This document shows positions 1 to 8,600 of a stretch of DNA of 64,000 nucleotides, piece by piece. The position numbers and the translations under genes are program-made. This DNA is from Azospirillum brasilense (GTDB taxonomy: Bacteria; Pseudomonadota; Alphaproteobacteria; Azospirillales; Azospirillaceae), in the NCBI RefSeq assembly GCF_008365405.1, contig NZ_QOKV01000002.1:1-64000 (forward strand). The letters are read 5' to 3'. Every line of letters begins with the position of its first letter. The first letter of the stretch is position 1. Below the pieces are notes generated by a model. The model had not been told where the DNA came from and made no database searches. It worked only from the letters and a program-made list of their open reading frames with translations.

Positions 1-264
1 ACAGTGTGGAGCGCAGCATCCGCCCGCTGGCCCTCACGCGCAAGAATGCTCTGTTCGCTGGCAGCGACGGCGGCGGTGAGCACTGGGCCACCGTCGCGTC
101 GCTGGTGGAAACCTGCAAGCTCAACGGTGTCGATCCGCAGACCTGGTTCGCCGATGTGCTGACCAAACTCGCCGGCGGGCATCCGATCACCAAGCTCGAT
201 GAACTGCTGCCCTGGAGCTATGCCCGGCAGGCGGAACCCGCCGTGGCCTGAGAACACCGCTTAC
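1..264 (+). mobile_element. IS66-family insertion sequence, right end only (continues left of the window)
   Basis: The 3' end of an IS66-type transposase gene is followed at 252-264 by a terminal sequence whose outward end reads GTAAGCGGTG on the minus strand, the usual GTAAGCG-type IS66 terminus. The element stops inside the IS3-type orfA at 261-506: the last bases of the IS66 end supply the premature TAA of that orfA. This is therefore a nested insertion, IS66 into IS3. The left end lies outside the window, so the target duplication cannot be checked. Confidence 0.75.
3..251 (+). CDS. tnpC: IS66-family transposase (TnpC), C-terminal fragment
   Basis: The reading frame is open to the left edge, so only the last roughly 82 residues are present. 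It contains the very conserved IS66 C-terminal block (NALFAGSDGGGEHW followed by ASLVETCKLNGVDP) and ends with the usual LLPWSYA. The family is a DDE transposase that moves IS66 elements together with TnpA and TnpB, neither of which is in view. It stops 13 bases before the apparent IS end. The missing 5' part lies outside the window, so intactness cannot be judged. Confidence 0.9.
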   Translation, partial: SVERSIRPLALTRKNALFAGSDGGGEHWATVASLVETCKLNGVDPQTWFADVLTKLAGGHPITKLDELLPWSYARQAEPAVA

Positions 265-506
265 TTCAGGGTGGCATTGTCGAGCATGGCTTCGGCCAGC
301 AACTTCTTCAGCCGGGCGTTCTCATCCTCGAGCGCCTTCAGACGCCGGGCCTCAGAGACCTCCAACCCGCCGTACTTGGCCTTCCAGGTGTAGAACGTCG
401 CCTCGCTGATCCCGTGTCGGCGGCACAAGTTCGCCGTCTTCTGTCCGGCCTCCTGCTCCTTCAGGATGCCGATGATCTGCTCCTCGCTGAACCGGCTGCG
501 TCTCAT
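261..506 (-). pseudogene. IS3-family transposase OrfA, truncated by IS66
   Basis: The 81 residues start MRRSRFSEEQIIGILKEQ, the classic IS3/IS407-type OrfA helix-turn-helix (HTH_21), followed by a leucine-zipper-like C-terminus ending DNATLK. Family members continue a few residues further and then shift frame into OrfB, the DDE integrase. Here the last codon and the TAA come from the inserted IS66 terminus, so the OrfA tail and all of OrfB are separated from it. The ATG at 506 lies about 65 bases inside the presumed IS end. Transposition from this copy would require complementation. Confidence 0.85.
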
Positions 507-570
507 CTGTCCGTCTCCCCTCGATGACGGACTCTACCCATTCCTGGAGGAATTTTCCGGTCTCAGGTCA
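265..570 (-). mobile_element. IS3-family insertion sequence, left-end fragment, inserted in a CRISPR spacer
   Basis: Read on the minus strand, the element appears to begin at 570 with TGACCTGAGACCGG, a TGA-type start typical of IS3-family ends, followed about 60 bases later by orfA. The fragment is cut at about 264 by the IS66 right end. orfB and the right end are not in the window. The sequence just outside 570 is the unfinished CRISPR spacer (571-588) and then a CRISPR repeat, so the element landed inside the leader-proximal spacer. The exact IS3 boundary is inferred from the TGA motif. Confidence 0.7.
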
Positions 571-620
571 CCCGCTCGTCGAGCTGGCGTTTCAATCCAC
601 GCCCCCGCACGAGAGGCGAA
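571..620 (-). CRISPR. Remnant type I-C CRISPR array: one repeat plus part of a spacer
   Basis: Positions 589-620 on the minus strand form a 32-base repeat ending GTGGATTGAAAC, the signature 3' end of type I-C repeats, with an imperfect CGCC/GGCG palindrome around CGTGCGGG. Bases 571-588 are the first 18 bases of a spacer, interrupted at 570 by the IS3-type element. It lies downstream of cas2 in the same orientation, the usual I-C layout, so this is the leader-proximal repeat. Its 5' edge departs slightly from the usual GTCGC start. Any further repeats would lie left of the window beyond the insertions. Confidence 0.8.
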
Positions 621-810
621 CACTACAGTGTAAACTATTGGATATGCATGTGAAACGGCGACCAATGTGCGAACGAGGGTATGTGATGGACGATCGTTCG
701 TTTCGCATCACCGGAACGGCTGGCAACTTCTTCAGAAGACTCGATTTTTCTCGAGCGCGAACCCACCTGGAATATCCATGGGGGCTTCGGGTTCGCACAG
801 AAGCCAACGA
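621..810 (-). promoter_or_regulatory. Probable CRISPR leader between cas2 and the first repeat
   Basis: About 190 non-coding bases, less GC-rich than the surrounding genes, lie between the cas2 stop and the single CRISPR repeat. This is the position of the leader that drives array transcription and guides spacer acquisition in type I-C loci. No specific promoter or IHF site could be assigned by eye. The call rests on position. Confidence 0.5.
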
Positions 811-1101
811 TTACAGGATGAGAGGCTCATCGAGAGCGGTGGGTGTCCGGGCACCAACATGCTCCACCTTGTGTCGGGCCGATGAACCGAGAAGGTAGAA
901 TCGCAGGCTGTCGGTCCGCGGCTCGATCAAACCGAGCAGGGATGCGCGCAACGCGGTCCATTGTGCGGGATCGACCGTGCATTCAAACACTGAGTATTGA
1001 ACCCGCACGCCGTGGTTCTGGCAAGCCCTTGCCACACGGCGCAAGCGACGACGGCCGGCCGGGGTTTCCGTGGAAACGTCATAGCAGACCAGGACCAGCA
1101 T
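811..1101 (-). CDS. cas2: CRISPR-associated protein Cas2 (type I-C)
   Basis: A 96-residue ferredoxin-fold protein, the normal Cas2 length, starting MLVLVCYDVSTETPAG. The conserved Asp of the first beta strand (CYDVST) and the typical Cas2 core segment VQYSVFECTVD are present. Cas2 forms the Cas1-Cas2 integrase that inserts new spacers, where it acts mainly as a scaffold. It starts 4 bases after the cas1 stop, so it was co-transcribed with the cas operon. The gene looks intact, but its partner cas1 is not, so spacer acquisition by this locus should be dead unless another Cas1 is supplied. Confidence 0.93.
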   Translation of the reverse strand: MLVLVCYDVSTETPAGRRRLRRVARACQNHGVRVQYSVFECTVDPAQWTALRASLLGLIEPRTDSLRFYLLGSSARHKVEHVGARTPTALDEPLIL

Positions 1102-1105
1102 CGCG

Positions 1106-1810
1106 TCACCGCCAGAGGAAGGGAGGATAGGCGTCTAGGTCGCCGCGCAGATGCCGGGCCAGCAGGCGGGCCTGTGCGTGCCACATCAGGCCGAAGGGCA
1201 GCAGCGCGTTGACACGGCCCAGCGGCGGCCGGCGCGACCGGCCGGCGATCCGCCATTCCGGCTCGTCGCGCCGGATCATGGCGGCGAAGGCGCCGAAATA
1301 GCAGGCGGCCGCATCGCCCTCCACCCCGCGCAGGCGGTCGACGTCGAGCGGCCGGTCAAGCTGGGTCAGGGCGCGGCTGATCGCATCTTCGGTCGACGCC
1401 AGCGCGCCGGTCGGATCGGTGTGGTCGCGGCGGTGGCGGCGCAGCACCGTCCGCTGGTTGGCCAGCTTGCCGGCCAAAACGCCGTGGGTTATCGAGGCGG
1501 CCCGCAGCGGGTCGTCCGCCGCCCGGTACTGCGCGCGACGCAGCAGGACATTGCCCGACACCGGACCCTCCACCCGCATCAGGAACCGGCCGGTATCGGA
1601 GAGGAAACCAACACTGATCCCCTTCTCGGCACAATGGCCGAGCATATGCGGGCTGGCGCCGACGCTGCCGAAGGCGACGAGGCCCTCCAGCGCGATCATC
1701 GGCACCATCGTGCGTGCGCCGTCCTCGCGCCGCACCTCGATCGCCTCGCCCTCCCTGTACAGGTAGCTGCCGGGGGTGGTGACGTAGAGCGTGTTCAACA
1801 AACGCTTCAT
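1106..1810 (-). pseudogene. cas1: Cas1 integrase (type I-C) with internal deletion of the active site
   Basis: It starts MKRLLNTLYVTTPGSYLYRE like I-C Cas1 and its ATG overlaps the cas4 stop (ATGA). The N-terminal beta domain and the first catalytic element (RGVEGDAAACYFGAF, carrying the conserved Glu) are present. After GRVNALL the sequence jumps in frame to PFGLMWHAQARLLARHLRGD, which matches the extreme C-terminus of Cas1. The protein is 234 residues against about 340 for the family. The missing block of about 110 residues normally carries the conserved His and Asp metal ligands, so the nuclease/integrase should be inactive. The frame is open, so a shortened protein could still be made. 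Confidence 0.85.
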
Positions 1811-2505
1811 GGAGAATCCTCCTCGGCGGCGCCCGCTGCACCGCCCGCTGCACCGCCCTCTGCACCGCCCTCTGCGGCGTCGGCGCGGAGCGTGCGGTCC
1901 AGCCAGACGGCGGCGGAACGGGCGCCCGACAGGGTCAGCAGGCAAAACGGCTCCAGCGAGCAGGATCGGCATTTGGGTCCCGGTTCCGGCGGTGGCGTGA
2001 TGCGGGAGGCCAACAGCGCGTGGAGTTCGCCGGCCAGCGCCTCGGTCCGCGCGCGCAAGGCGGCGTCGAAGGCCACCTCCTGCCGCCGGGTCTCCCCGTA
2101 GAGGAGCGCGCCGCCCGGCACGTCGAGCCCCAGCATTTCCTCCAGGCACAGGCCCTGGGCGCAGAGCTGGACGCGGTCGGCGTCATGCGGCTTGGCCTTG
2201 CCGCGCTTGTACTCCACGGGGCAGGGCAGCGGCGGCAGGCCGCGCCGGTTGTGGAATTCCACCACATCGGCCCGCCCGACCAGCCCAAGCCGCAGATTGC
2301 GCAAGGGCACGCCCCGCGCGATGCGGACCCCGCGCCCCGTTTCGCCGGGTGCGTTGTCCACCCGCTCGTGCAGCACCCGGCCCTCGGCGGTCAGCGCGTT
2401 CTCCGCCCAGGCGTCCTCCAGATGGATCAGCCCGCACTGACGCGCGCAGAAGGCGAGGTGCTGGAGGGCCGACAGCGGGGCGAGTGCGGAGTCTTCGGCC
2501 TCCAT
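1807..2505 (-). CDS. cas4: CRISPR-associated exonuclease Cas4 (type I-C)
   Basis: A 232-residue PD-(D/E)XK nuclease with an iron-sulfur cluster. Cys20 near the N-terminus (FCARQC) and the C-terminal trio CRSCSLEPFC are the expected cluster ligands; the nuclease core includes GRADVVEF and PVEYKRGK. Cas4 trims prespacers and selects PAM-containing ends for Cas1-Cas2. It overlaps cas1 by 4 bases. The last 20 or so residues are a Gly/Ala/Glu-rich tail encoded by three 12-base tandem units at 1834-1869, an apparent expansion outside the catalytic domain. It looks functional, but its partners are degraded. Confidence 0.9.
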   Translation of the reverse strand: MEAEDSALAPLSALQHLAFCARQCGLIHLEDAWAENALTAEGRVLHERVDNAPGETGRGVRIARGVPLRNLRLGLVGRADVVEFHNRRGLPPLPCPVEYKRGKAKPHDADRVQLCAQGLCLEEMLGLDVPGGALLYGETRRQEVAFDAALRARTEALAGELHALLASRITPPPEPGPKCRSCSLEPFCLLTLSGARSAAVWLDRTLRADAAEGGAEGGAAGGAAGAAEEDSP

Positions 2506-2509
2506 GGGC

Positions 2510-3390
2510 CTACAGCCACTCCTCGATCGCCACCCCTTCGGGCAGGCCGTCCCGGTCGATGATGACGGTGAAGTGCTCGTCGTAATCGCGCGGGGCGGTC
2601 ACCCCGTCGTTCATTGTGACGGTGACGCGCTTGAACAGTTTCTGCGCCGGGGCCTCGCCGAGGGGGGATTTGTGGCGGAAGGCGATCAGCCGGCGCGCCG
2701 CCATCTCGCCGCGTGCGGCCGAGCGGTCCTGCTCGAACATGTTGACCAGCGCGCTGGGTAGGATGTCCAGGCCGGCGTCCGAGAAGCCGGTCTGCCGCGC
2801 CAGATGCGGCGAGAGGAAGCCGTGGGCGCGGTACAGCCCGTAGGGGACGATGTGCTTGTGGCCCATGGTGCGGTTGTCGCCGCTCTGCTTGTCGGCCTCG
2901 GCCTGGGTGGTCACGGCCATGCAGGTGACCGACAGTTCCGCCGGCACGATGGGATGCAGGCTTTCCGCGAAGGTGATCTGCACCGGTCCGCGCACCTGCC
3001 CGCAGTTGACGCCCGTCGTCATCACCGCCCCGAAGGTCCGCACATCGAAGAAGGTGTCGCACATCCATTGCGTCACCTTGCGGGCGTCGCCCTCGCCCTT
3101 GGCAGCTTGCCCTTTTCCGGAAGGGTGACGCCGCCGGCCTCGTAGGCGCGGGCATGCTGGTCGTTCAGGATCGCCTTCTCGCGGACGTAGATCTCGTAGC
3201 CCGGACGGCCTTCCTGGGTCAGTTGGACGTAGTTGCGGATCTTGCGCTTCAGCGAGACGTCGGTGACCAGGCCATGGCCCGTCTCCGGGTCCAACTGAGG
3301 CATGTTGCCGGCGTCCGGATCGCCGTCCGGATCGCCGTTGCGGACGTCGAACAGATAGACGAACTCGATGCGGGACTCGTGGATGCCCAT
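2510..3390 (-). pseudogene. cas7: Cas7/Csd2 backbone subunit (type I-C), 1-base frameshift
   Basis: Cas7 coats the crRNA along the Cascade backbone. The N-terminal part starts at 3390 ([20 protein letters not shown]) and runs through [12 protein letters not shown] and EKGKL. The rest is in another frame from about 3100 down to 2510 (WMCDTFFDVRTFGAVM, STGVNCGQVRGPVQ-like, DYDEHFTVIIDRDGLPEGV). One missing base near 3104-3107 explains it: restoring a G gives an uninterrupted [13 protein letters not shown] junction. Both halves together are about 293 residues, the normal Csd2 length. The N-terminal frame stops soon after the shift, so no full Cas7 is made. Confidence 0.88.
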
Positions 3391-3395
3391 GACTG

Positions 3396-4395
3396 TCACT
3401 CCGGAACGGTGTTCGGTTCGCCCGCCTGGGCGGTTTTCAGATTTTCGGTCTTGAGACGCTCGGCCTTTGGAAGCCGCAGCCAATGCCGCTCGTGGTAGTA
3501 GCCGATGAAGAAAAGGCCACGGTCGTCCACGCTCAGCGAGTCCCGATAGCCGACGATCTTCTGGGTGATGGAATCCAGGCGGTTTTCGAGGAAGCGGTAG
3601 GCCCCCTGATCGTCGCGGCGCATCTTCTTCAGGTGCTGTTGGGCGAGCCTGTTCAGGAAATGGAAGATCAGCTTCGGCGTGGAGGACGCGCTGCCGATGT
3701 ACTTGTCGCGGATGATGGCGCTCAGCTCCCGTCCGTGGGCCACCTCTTGGATGCGCTCCAGAACGGCGAACAGACGGCCGAGAAGGTAACCCGGCTCCGT
3801 GCGGGATTCGTCGAGGCCCACGAGATTGCTCCCCTCTTCCTGAGTGGTTCCGGCCAGCCGGGCGCGGCGCGTCAGCACCGCCTTGATCAGCGCGACGCGC
3901 GGGTGGTTCACGACATGGTCGGCGCGGATGCGGTCGAGCAGCACCGCCAGCAGGCTGGCCGGGTAGGGGCCGCCCACCAGCACCGCGCGTAGCAGGTTTG
4001 GCCAGCCCCTTGTCGTTCGGATCGGGCTTGGCGTTGTCGCCGTCGCCCCGGTGCTTGGTCTTGGTTTCCATGGCGAGCGCCCAGAGCGAGGGGTAGCGCG
4101 GCTGCCACTCCCACTGCCGGGTCAAGTCGTGCCCGCCGGTGACGAGGCATTGGCCGGTGACCGGGCCCTCCTCCTCGGCCTCCATGGCGCGTTCCCAGGC
4201 GGCGCGGATTTCCGGCGCGTCGTGGACATAGTCACCCTTGTGCTGGATGCGGAACACCAGCCAGCCCGACAGGATGCCGGGATCGGAAACACCTTCCGGC
4301 GTGGTGCCTGCCGTCCAGTTTCGGAAGAAGGCCAGCACCGCGCGCGCCCAGGGATGATCGATTCCCACCAGGACGGTTTCGTGTTCTGCTCAAAG
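3396..4395 (-). pseudogene. cas8c: Cas8c/Csd1 large subunit (type I-C), multiply deleted and frameshifted
   Basis: Three recognisable Csd1 pieces survive. (a) Near 4390-4170, [19 protein letters not shown] to GQCLVTG; the roughly 110 N-terminal residues are missing and the previous gene ends 16 bases away. (b) From about 4125, [13 protein letters not shown], which in the family lies nearly 200 residues further on, so a second block is deleted. (c) From about 4000 to 3396, [17 protein letters not shown] to the end, in another frame because of one extra A in GCCAAAC. The reconstructed protein is far below the usual 580 or so residues. Cas8c recognises the PAM and anchors Cascade, so interference should be abolished. 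Confidence 0.8.
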
Positions 4396-4410
4396 GTGCA
4401 TCCTCAGCTC

Positions 4411-5081
4411 TTACACCACGTTCTCCACCTCCATACGGTCGCGCGGATCGCGGGTTACCAACCCAAGGGCCGTATCGTCGTAGTAGGACAGATCCGTCAG
4501 CAGCAGGAATTGCCCGTGCTCCCCGACGGCCTTGATGATCTCAGCGCCCATCAGGCGGGCGAGCGGGCCGCGCGGGATGGTGACGGTGAAGCGTTGCAGC
4601 TTGCGGGCGATGGCGCCGGGGCGCTCGGTGGCCCGCAAGGCGTCGGCCCAGCGTTGCGCCTCCTCGGTGTAGGGGACGATCACCGCCGGCTGGGTGGCGG
4701 TGCTCAGCAGGATCGTGCAGCCGTAATCCCGCGCCAGCGCGTCGAGCAGTCTGGCAGCCCGGCATGATGTCCGGCCACCGCATAGGCAAGCAGCCAGCCG
4801 GCGGGACTGTCCTTGCCGTAACGTTCCACGGCGAGGACGGCGCCGGCCGTGGAGTGGTCGACCCGGATGTTCTCGCCGTTCAGCAGCCTTTGAAAGGCTT
4901 CGGCATATTTCCCGGCATCGTGCAGCAGGCCGAGCGTCCGCGCCCAGACGCCCGCCCAGTCGCTTTCAGGAAGCAGGACCGCCGCGAATCCCTCCGCCCT
5001 CGCGGCGACACGAAGCAGATGCTCACGCAATGACTCCCAAGGGGCCCCCGGTTTACTGGAAGTATGGGCGTGCCAAGCCAT
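4411..5081 (-). pseudogene. cas3: Cas3 nuclease-helicase (type I-C) remnant: HD domain plus C-terminal pieces; cas5 missing
   Basis: From 5081 the sequence is a Cas3 HD nuclease domain (LGLLHDAGKYAEAFQRLL, VDHSTAGA, AVAGHHAGLPD). At about 4755 it joins, out of frame, to a helicase scrap with motif III (CTILLSTATQPA), then directly to the Cas3 C-terminal region (VIVPYTEEAQRW to YYDDTALGLVTRDP). The whole is about 220 codons against roughly 750-800 in the family; the Walker motifs and most of the RecA-like domains are gone. cas5, normally between cas3 and cas8c, is absent, and the 3' end runs straight into the truncated cas8c. The pseudogene marks the 5' end of the old operon. Confidence 0.85.
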
Positions 5082-5683
5082 CGCGTGCCTTCCGTTATTA
5101 TGAATTTATTGTGGTTTCGATTTTCTTCATTAATCCAGAAAGACACTGTTTGATAAGTGGATTTTGCCCTGACAGGCGGTCACGGAAGCGGCTGTTGCTC
5201 AATCGGAACGGAGTTCACTCATCAATCGAGCGTCGGCGGAAGCCGAGTCGCGGCCATTGCGGTCGTCCGACGGCATCCATTCGCACTTCCGCAATCGGCA
5301 GGGGGCGGTTCGAAAGCCGGTTCGGTGTCCGATCAGAGCCTCGGATCGTGGCGGCCGTTCGACGGGCAAGCCACCGGGGCTGTTCGGCTTTGGTTCCATG
5401 CAGGAGCCTTCTTCTCCGCCGTTTTGCAAACGTTTGGTTTCAAGCTCAATCGAATGGCGACATCTTACCGTGCGGCCTATCCTAATCCGCCCTACGTATG
5501 CGTGCTCTCAATAAAAGCAAGAAACTGTTGTAAAAATAGGGATCTGTGCGAGCAGGGAGGAGTGTTTCAAACCAGTAACGCGTTTTGGAATCATCTTATA
5601 TACCGATAATTAGGTCTGATGGTGCATTGATCCATCCAAGACCGGTGTTCATGCCGGCTGCGTGGCGTGAGGGCCGAAAGACC
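5082..5683. other. Non-coding stretch between the cas remnant and the giant adhesin gene
   Basis: About 600 bases without a convincing gene; the small open frames here lack family resemblance and start signals. The segment 5090-5160 is AT-rich for this genome and is the likely promoter of the minus-strand cas operon. The AT-rich segment around 5510-5620 just before the adhesin gene is its likely promoter region. The middle (5160-5480) may be decayed coding sequence, but I recognise nothing in it. Confidence 0.5.
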
Positions 5684-8600
5684 ATGGCGAATCCAACCTT
5701 CACTATGATCGGCACCAACAGTTTCGGCCTCTCCGACATCGGAAGCGAGGCCGCTCCGGTTCTGGCGGACCTTGATGGTGACGGCGATCTCGATCTCCTG
5801 GTCGGCAACGCGGACGGAAACACGGTCTTCTTCCGCAACAATGGAACGACGCTGTCACCGTCCTTCACGCTGGACAGCACCAATCCTTTCGGCCTCCCCA
5901 ACGTCAGCCAGGGCGGCGCGCTTCCCACCGTCGTGGACATCGACGGCGACGGTGATCTCGACCTGTTCATCGGCAACCACGCCGGCAGCACCCTTTTCTA
6001 CCGCAACAACGGAACGTCACCGCAGGCACCGAGCTTCTCGCTGGAAGGCACCAACCTGTTCGGCATCCAGGGCGCGGGAAGCTACGGGGCGCCGAGCTTC
6101 GCCGATCTGGACGGCGACAACGACCTCGACCTTCTGATCGGCAACAGCGCCGGCGACTTCCTCTATTTCCGCAACGACGGGACGACGCTGTCGCCGACCT
6201 TCGTGCTCGCCGGCACCAACCCCTTCGGCCTGACCCGCGATGCCGACGGCTATTCGTCACCCGTGCTGGTGGACATCGACGGGGACGGCCTCGTCGATCT
6301 CATCAGCAAGAGTTCCATCCACATCAACACCGGGACGGCGGCGGCGCCGACCTTCGCGCTGCTCGCCGGCAACCCATACGGGAGCAGGGGGCCGGGGGCG
6401 TACCCGCGGCCGGCCCTGGGCGATCTCGACGGCGACGGCGACCGCGACATGGTGGTCGGCGTCGATGACGGCACACTGGAGTATTTGCGGAATCTCGCGC
6501 CGGTCGTCGTGACGCTGGGTGATGGCGGCAACACGATCACCCTGTCGCAGATCAACACGCTGACCGGCGGCACCGGAACCGACGTGGTGTCGCTGCTGAC
6601 CGTCGGGGCGACCTACATCGTCACCGGGGTCGAAACGCTGACCGGCAGCACGGCGATCGACCTGGTGTTTCTAGGCAGCGGCGGCAATACGATCGAGGTG
6701 AGCCGGGTCGAACAACTGAACGGCGGCTCGGGCACCGACGTCGTCACGCTGGGCAGCCTTGGCAACACGCTGCAGGTGAGCGGTCTCGAAACGCTGACCG
6801 GCGGCATCGGCACCGATGTGGTGCTCCTGGGCAGCCTCGGCAGCACGCTGCTGGTCGAGGGCATCGAAACGCTGACCGGCGGCATCGGCGCCGACGTGGT
6901 GACGCTGGGCGGCGGCGCCAGCACGCTGACGGTTTCGAAGCTGGAAACGCTGACCGGCACCCTGGGCACCGATGTAGTGACCTTGGCCAGCGGCGGCAAC
7001 AGCACGCTGGTGGAGGGCATTGAAACGATGATCGGCGGCACCGGCACCGACATGGTGACGCTGAGCAGCGGTGGCGGCACGCTGACGGCCCGGCTGGTGG
7101 AGACCGTGATCGGCGGTTCCGGCACCGATCTCGTGACGTTCGGCAGCGGCGGCGGCACCATGACGGTCCGGTTGGTGGAGACCGTGACCGGCGCCGCCGG
7201 CGTCGACACGCTGATTTTGGGCACCGGCGGCGGCACGGTTCTGGTGAACGCGATCGAGACGCTGACCGGCGGCACCGGCGCCGACATGGTGACGCTGGGC
7301 AGCGACGGCGGCACGCTGACGGTCCGGCTGGTGGAGACCTTGACCGGCGGCTCCGCCAACGACATGGTGACGATCGGTGCCGGGGGCAGTTCGACCACGG
7401 TGATCGGGTTCGAAACGATCATCGGCGGCAGCGGCACCGACACGGTGAGGCTGGGTGACGGCGGCAACACGCTGTTCGTGTGGCGGGTGGAGACGCTGAT
7501 CGGCGGCACCGGCACCGACGTGGTGAGGTCCGGCACCGCCGGCAACACGATTAAGGTGTCCGGCATCGAGTCGCTGACCGGCAGCTCCGCCACCGACAAC
7601 ATCACGCTGGACTCCGGCGGGAACACCATCTGGGTGAGCGGCCTCGAAACGCTGCTGGGCGCCACCGGGTCCGACATCGACGTGGTGACGCTGGCCGATG
7701 AAGGCTCCACCATATTGGTTGGCCGTCTGGAAACGCTGATCGGCGGGTCCGGAAAGGAGGTGGTGACGATCTCCGCGACCGGCGCCACCATGGAGGTGAG
7801 CGGCCTGGAGACGCTGATCGGAAACTCCGGTGTGGATAACATCGCGCTCCGCGACAGGGCGGGCAACACGCTGGCCGTGTCGCGGTTGGAGGTGCTGACG
7901 GGCTCTGCCGGTACGGACGTGGTGACCCTGAGCGGCACCACCAACAACACCGTGACGGTGAGCGGCCTCGAGACGCTGTTCGGCAGCGACGTCAGCGACA
8001 TCGTGACGCTGGGCAGCGGCGGCAACACCATCGAGGTGTCGCGGGTCGAGACGCTGTTCGGCGGTTCCGGCACCGACCTGGTGACGCTGGGCAGCGGCGG
8101 CAACACCATCCTGGTCCGTCTGCTGGAGACGCTGACCGGCGGTTCCGGCGCCGACGTGGTGACGCTGGGCACCGGCAGCAACATGATGACGGTGAGCGGC
8201 GTCGAAACGCTGACCGGTGGCTCCGGCCTCGACATCGTGACGCTGGGCGACAGCGCGGGCAACACGCTCACCGTGTGGCGGATCGAGACGCTGATCGGCA
8301 CGTCCGGCACCGACGTGGTGACCCTGGGCAGCGCCGGCGCCACGCTGCTGGTGGACGGTGTCGAGACGGTGACCGGCGGCCTCGGCATCGACATGGTGGA
8401 ACTGGGCAGCGCCGGCAACACGCTGCTGGTGAGCGGCGTCGAGACGCTGACCGGTGGTATCGGCACCGACGTGGTGTCGCTGGGCAGCGTCGGCAACACG
8501 CTGCTGGTGAGCGGCGTCGAAACGCTGACCGGCGGAACCGGTACGGACGCGGTGACGCTGGGCAGCGACGGCAACACTCTGGCGGCGACGCTGCTGGAGA

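Noticed and set aside
524..898. A 124-codon plus-strand frame across the CRISPR repeat and leader
   Set aside because: It reads through the repeat and into cas2 antisense; no start signal or family resemblance.
4411..4683. A 90-codon frame in the place where cas5 should be
   Set aside because: The sequence VIVPYTEEAQRW to LGLVTRDP matches the C-terminus of Cas3, preceded by the helicase motif STATQPA, not a RAMP-fold Cas5.
5157..5609. A 150-codon frame upstream of the adhesin
   Set aside because: No ribosome site, no recognisable domain, and it overlaps the adhesin promoter region; I treated it as non-coding.
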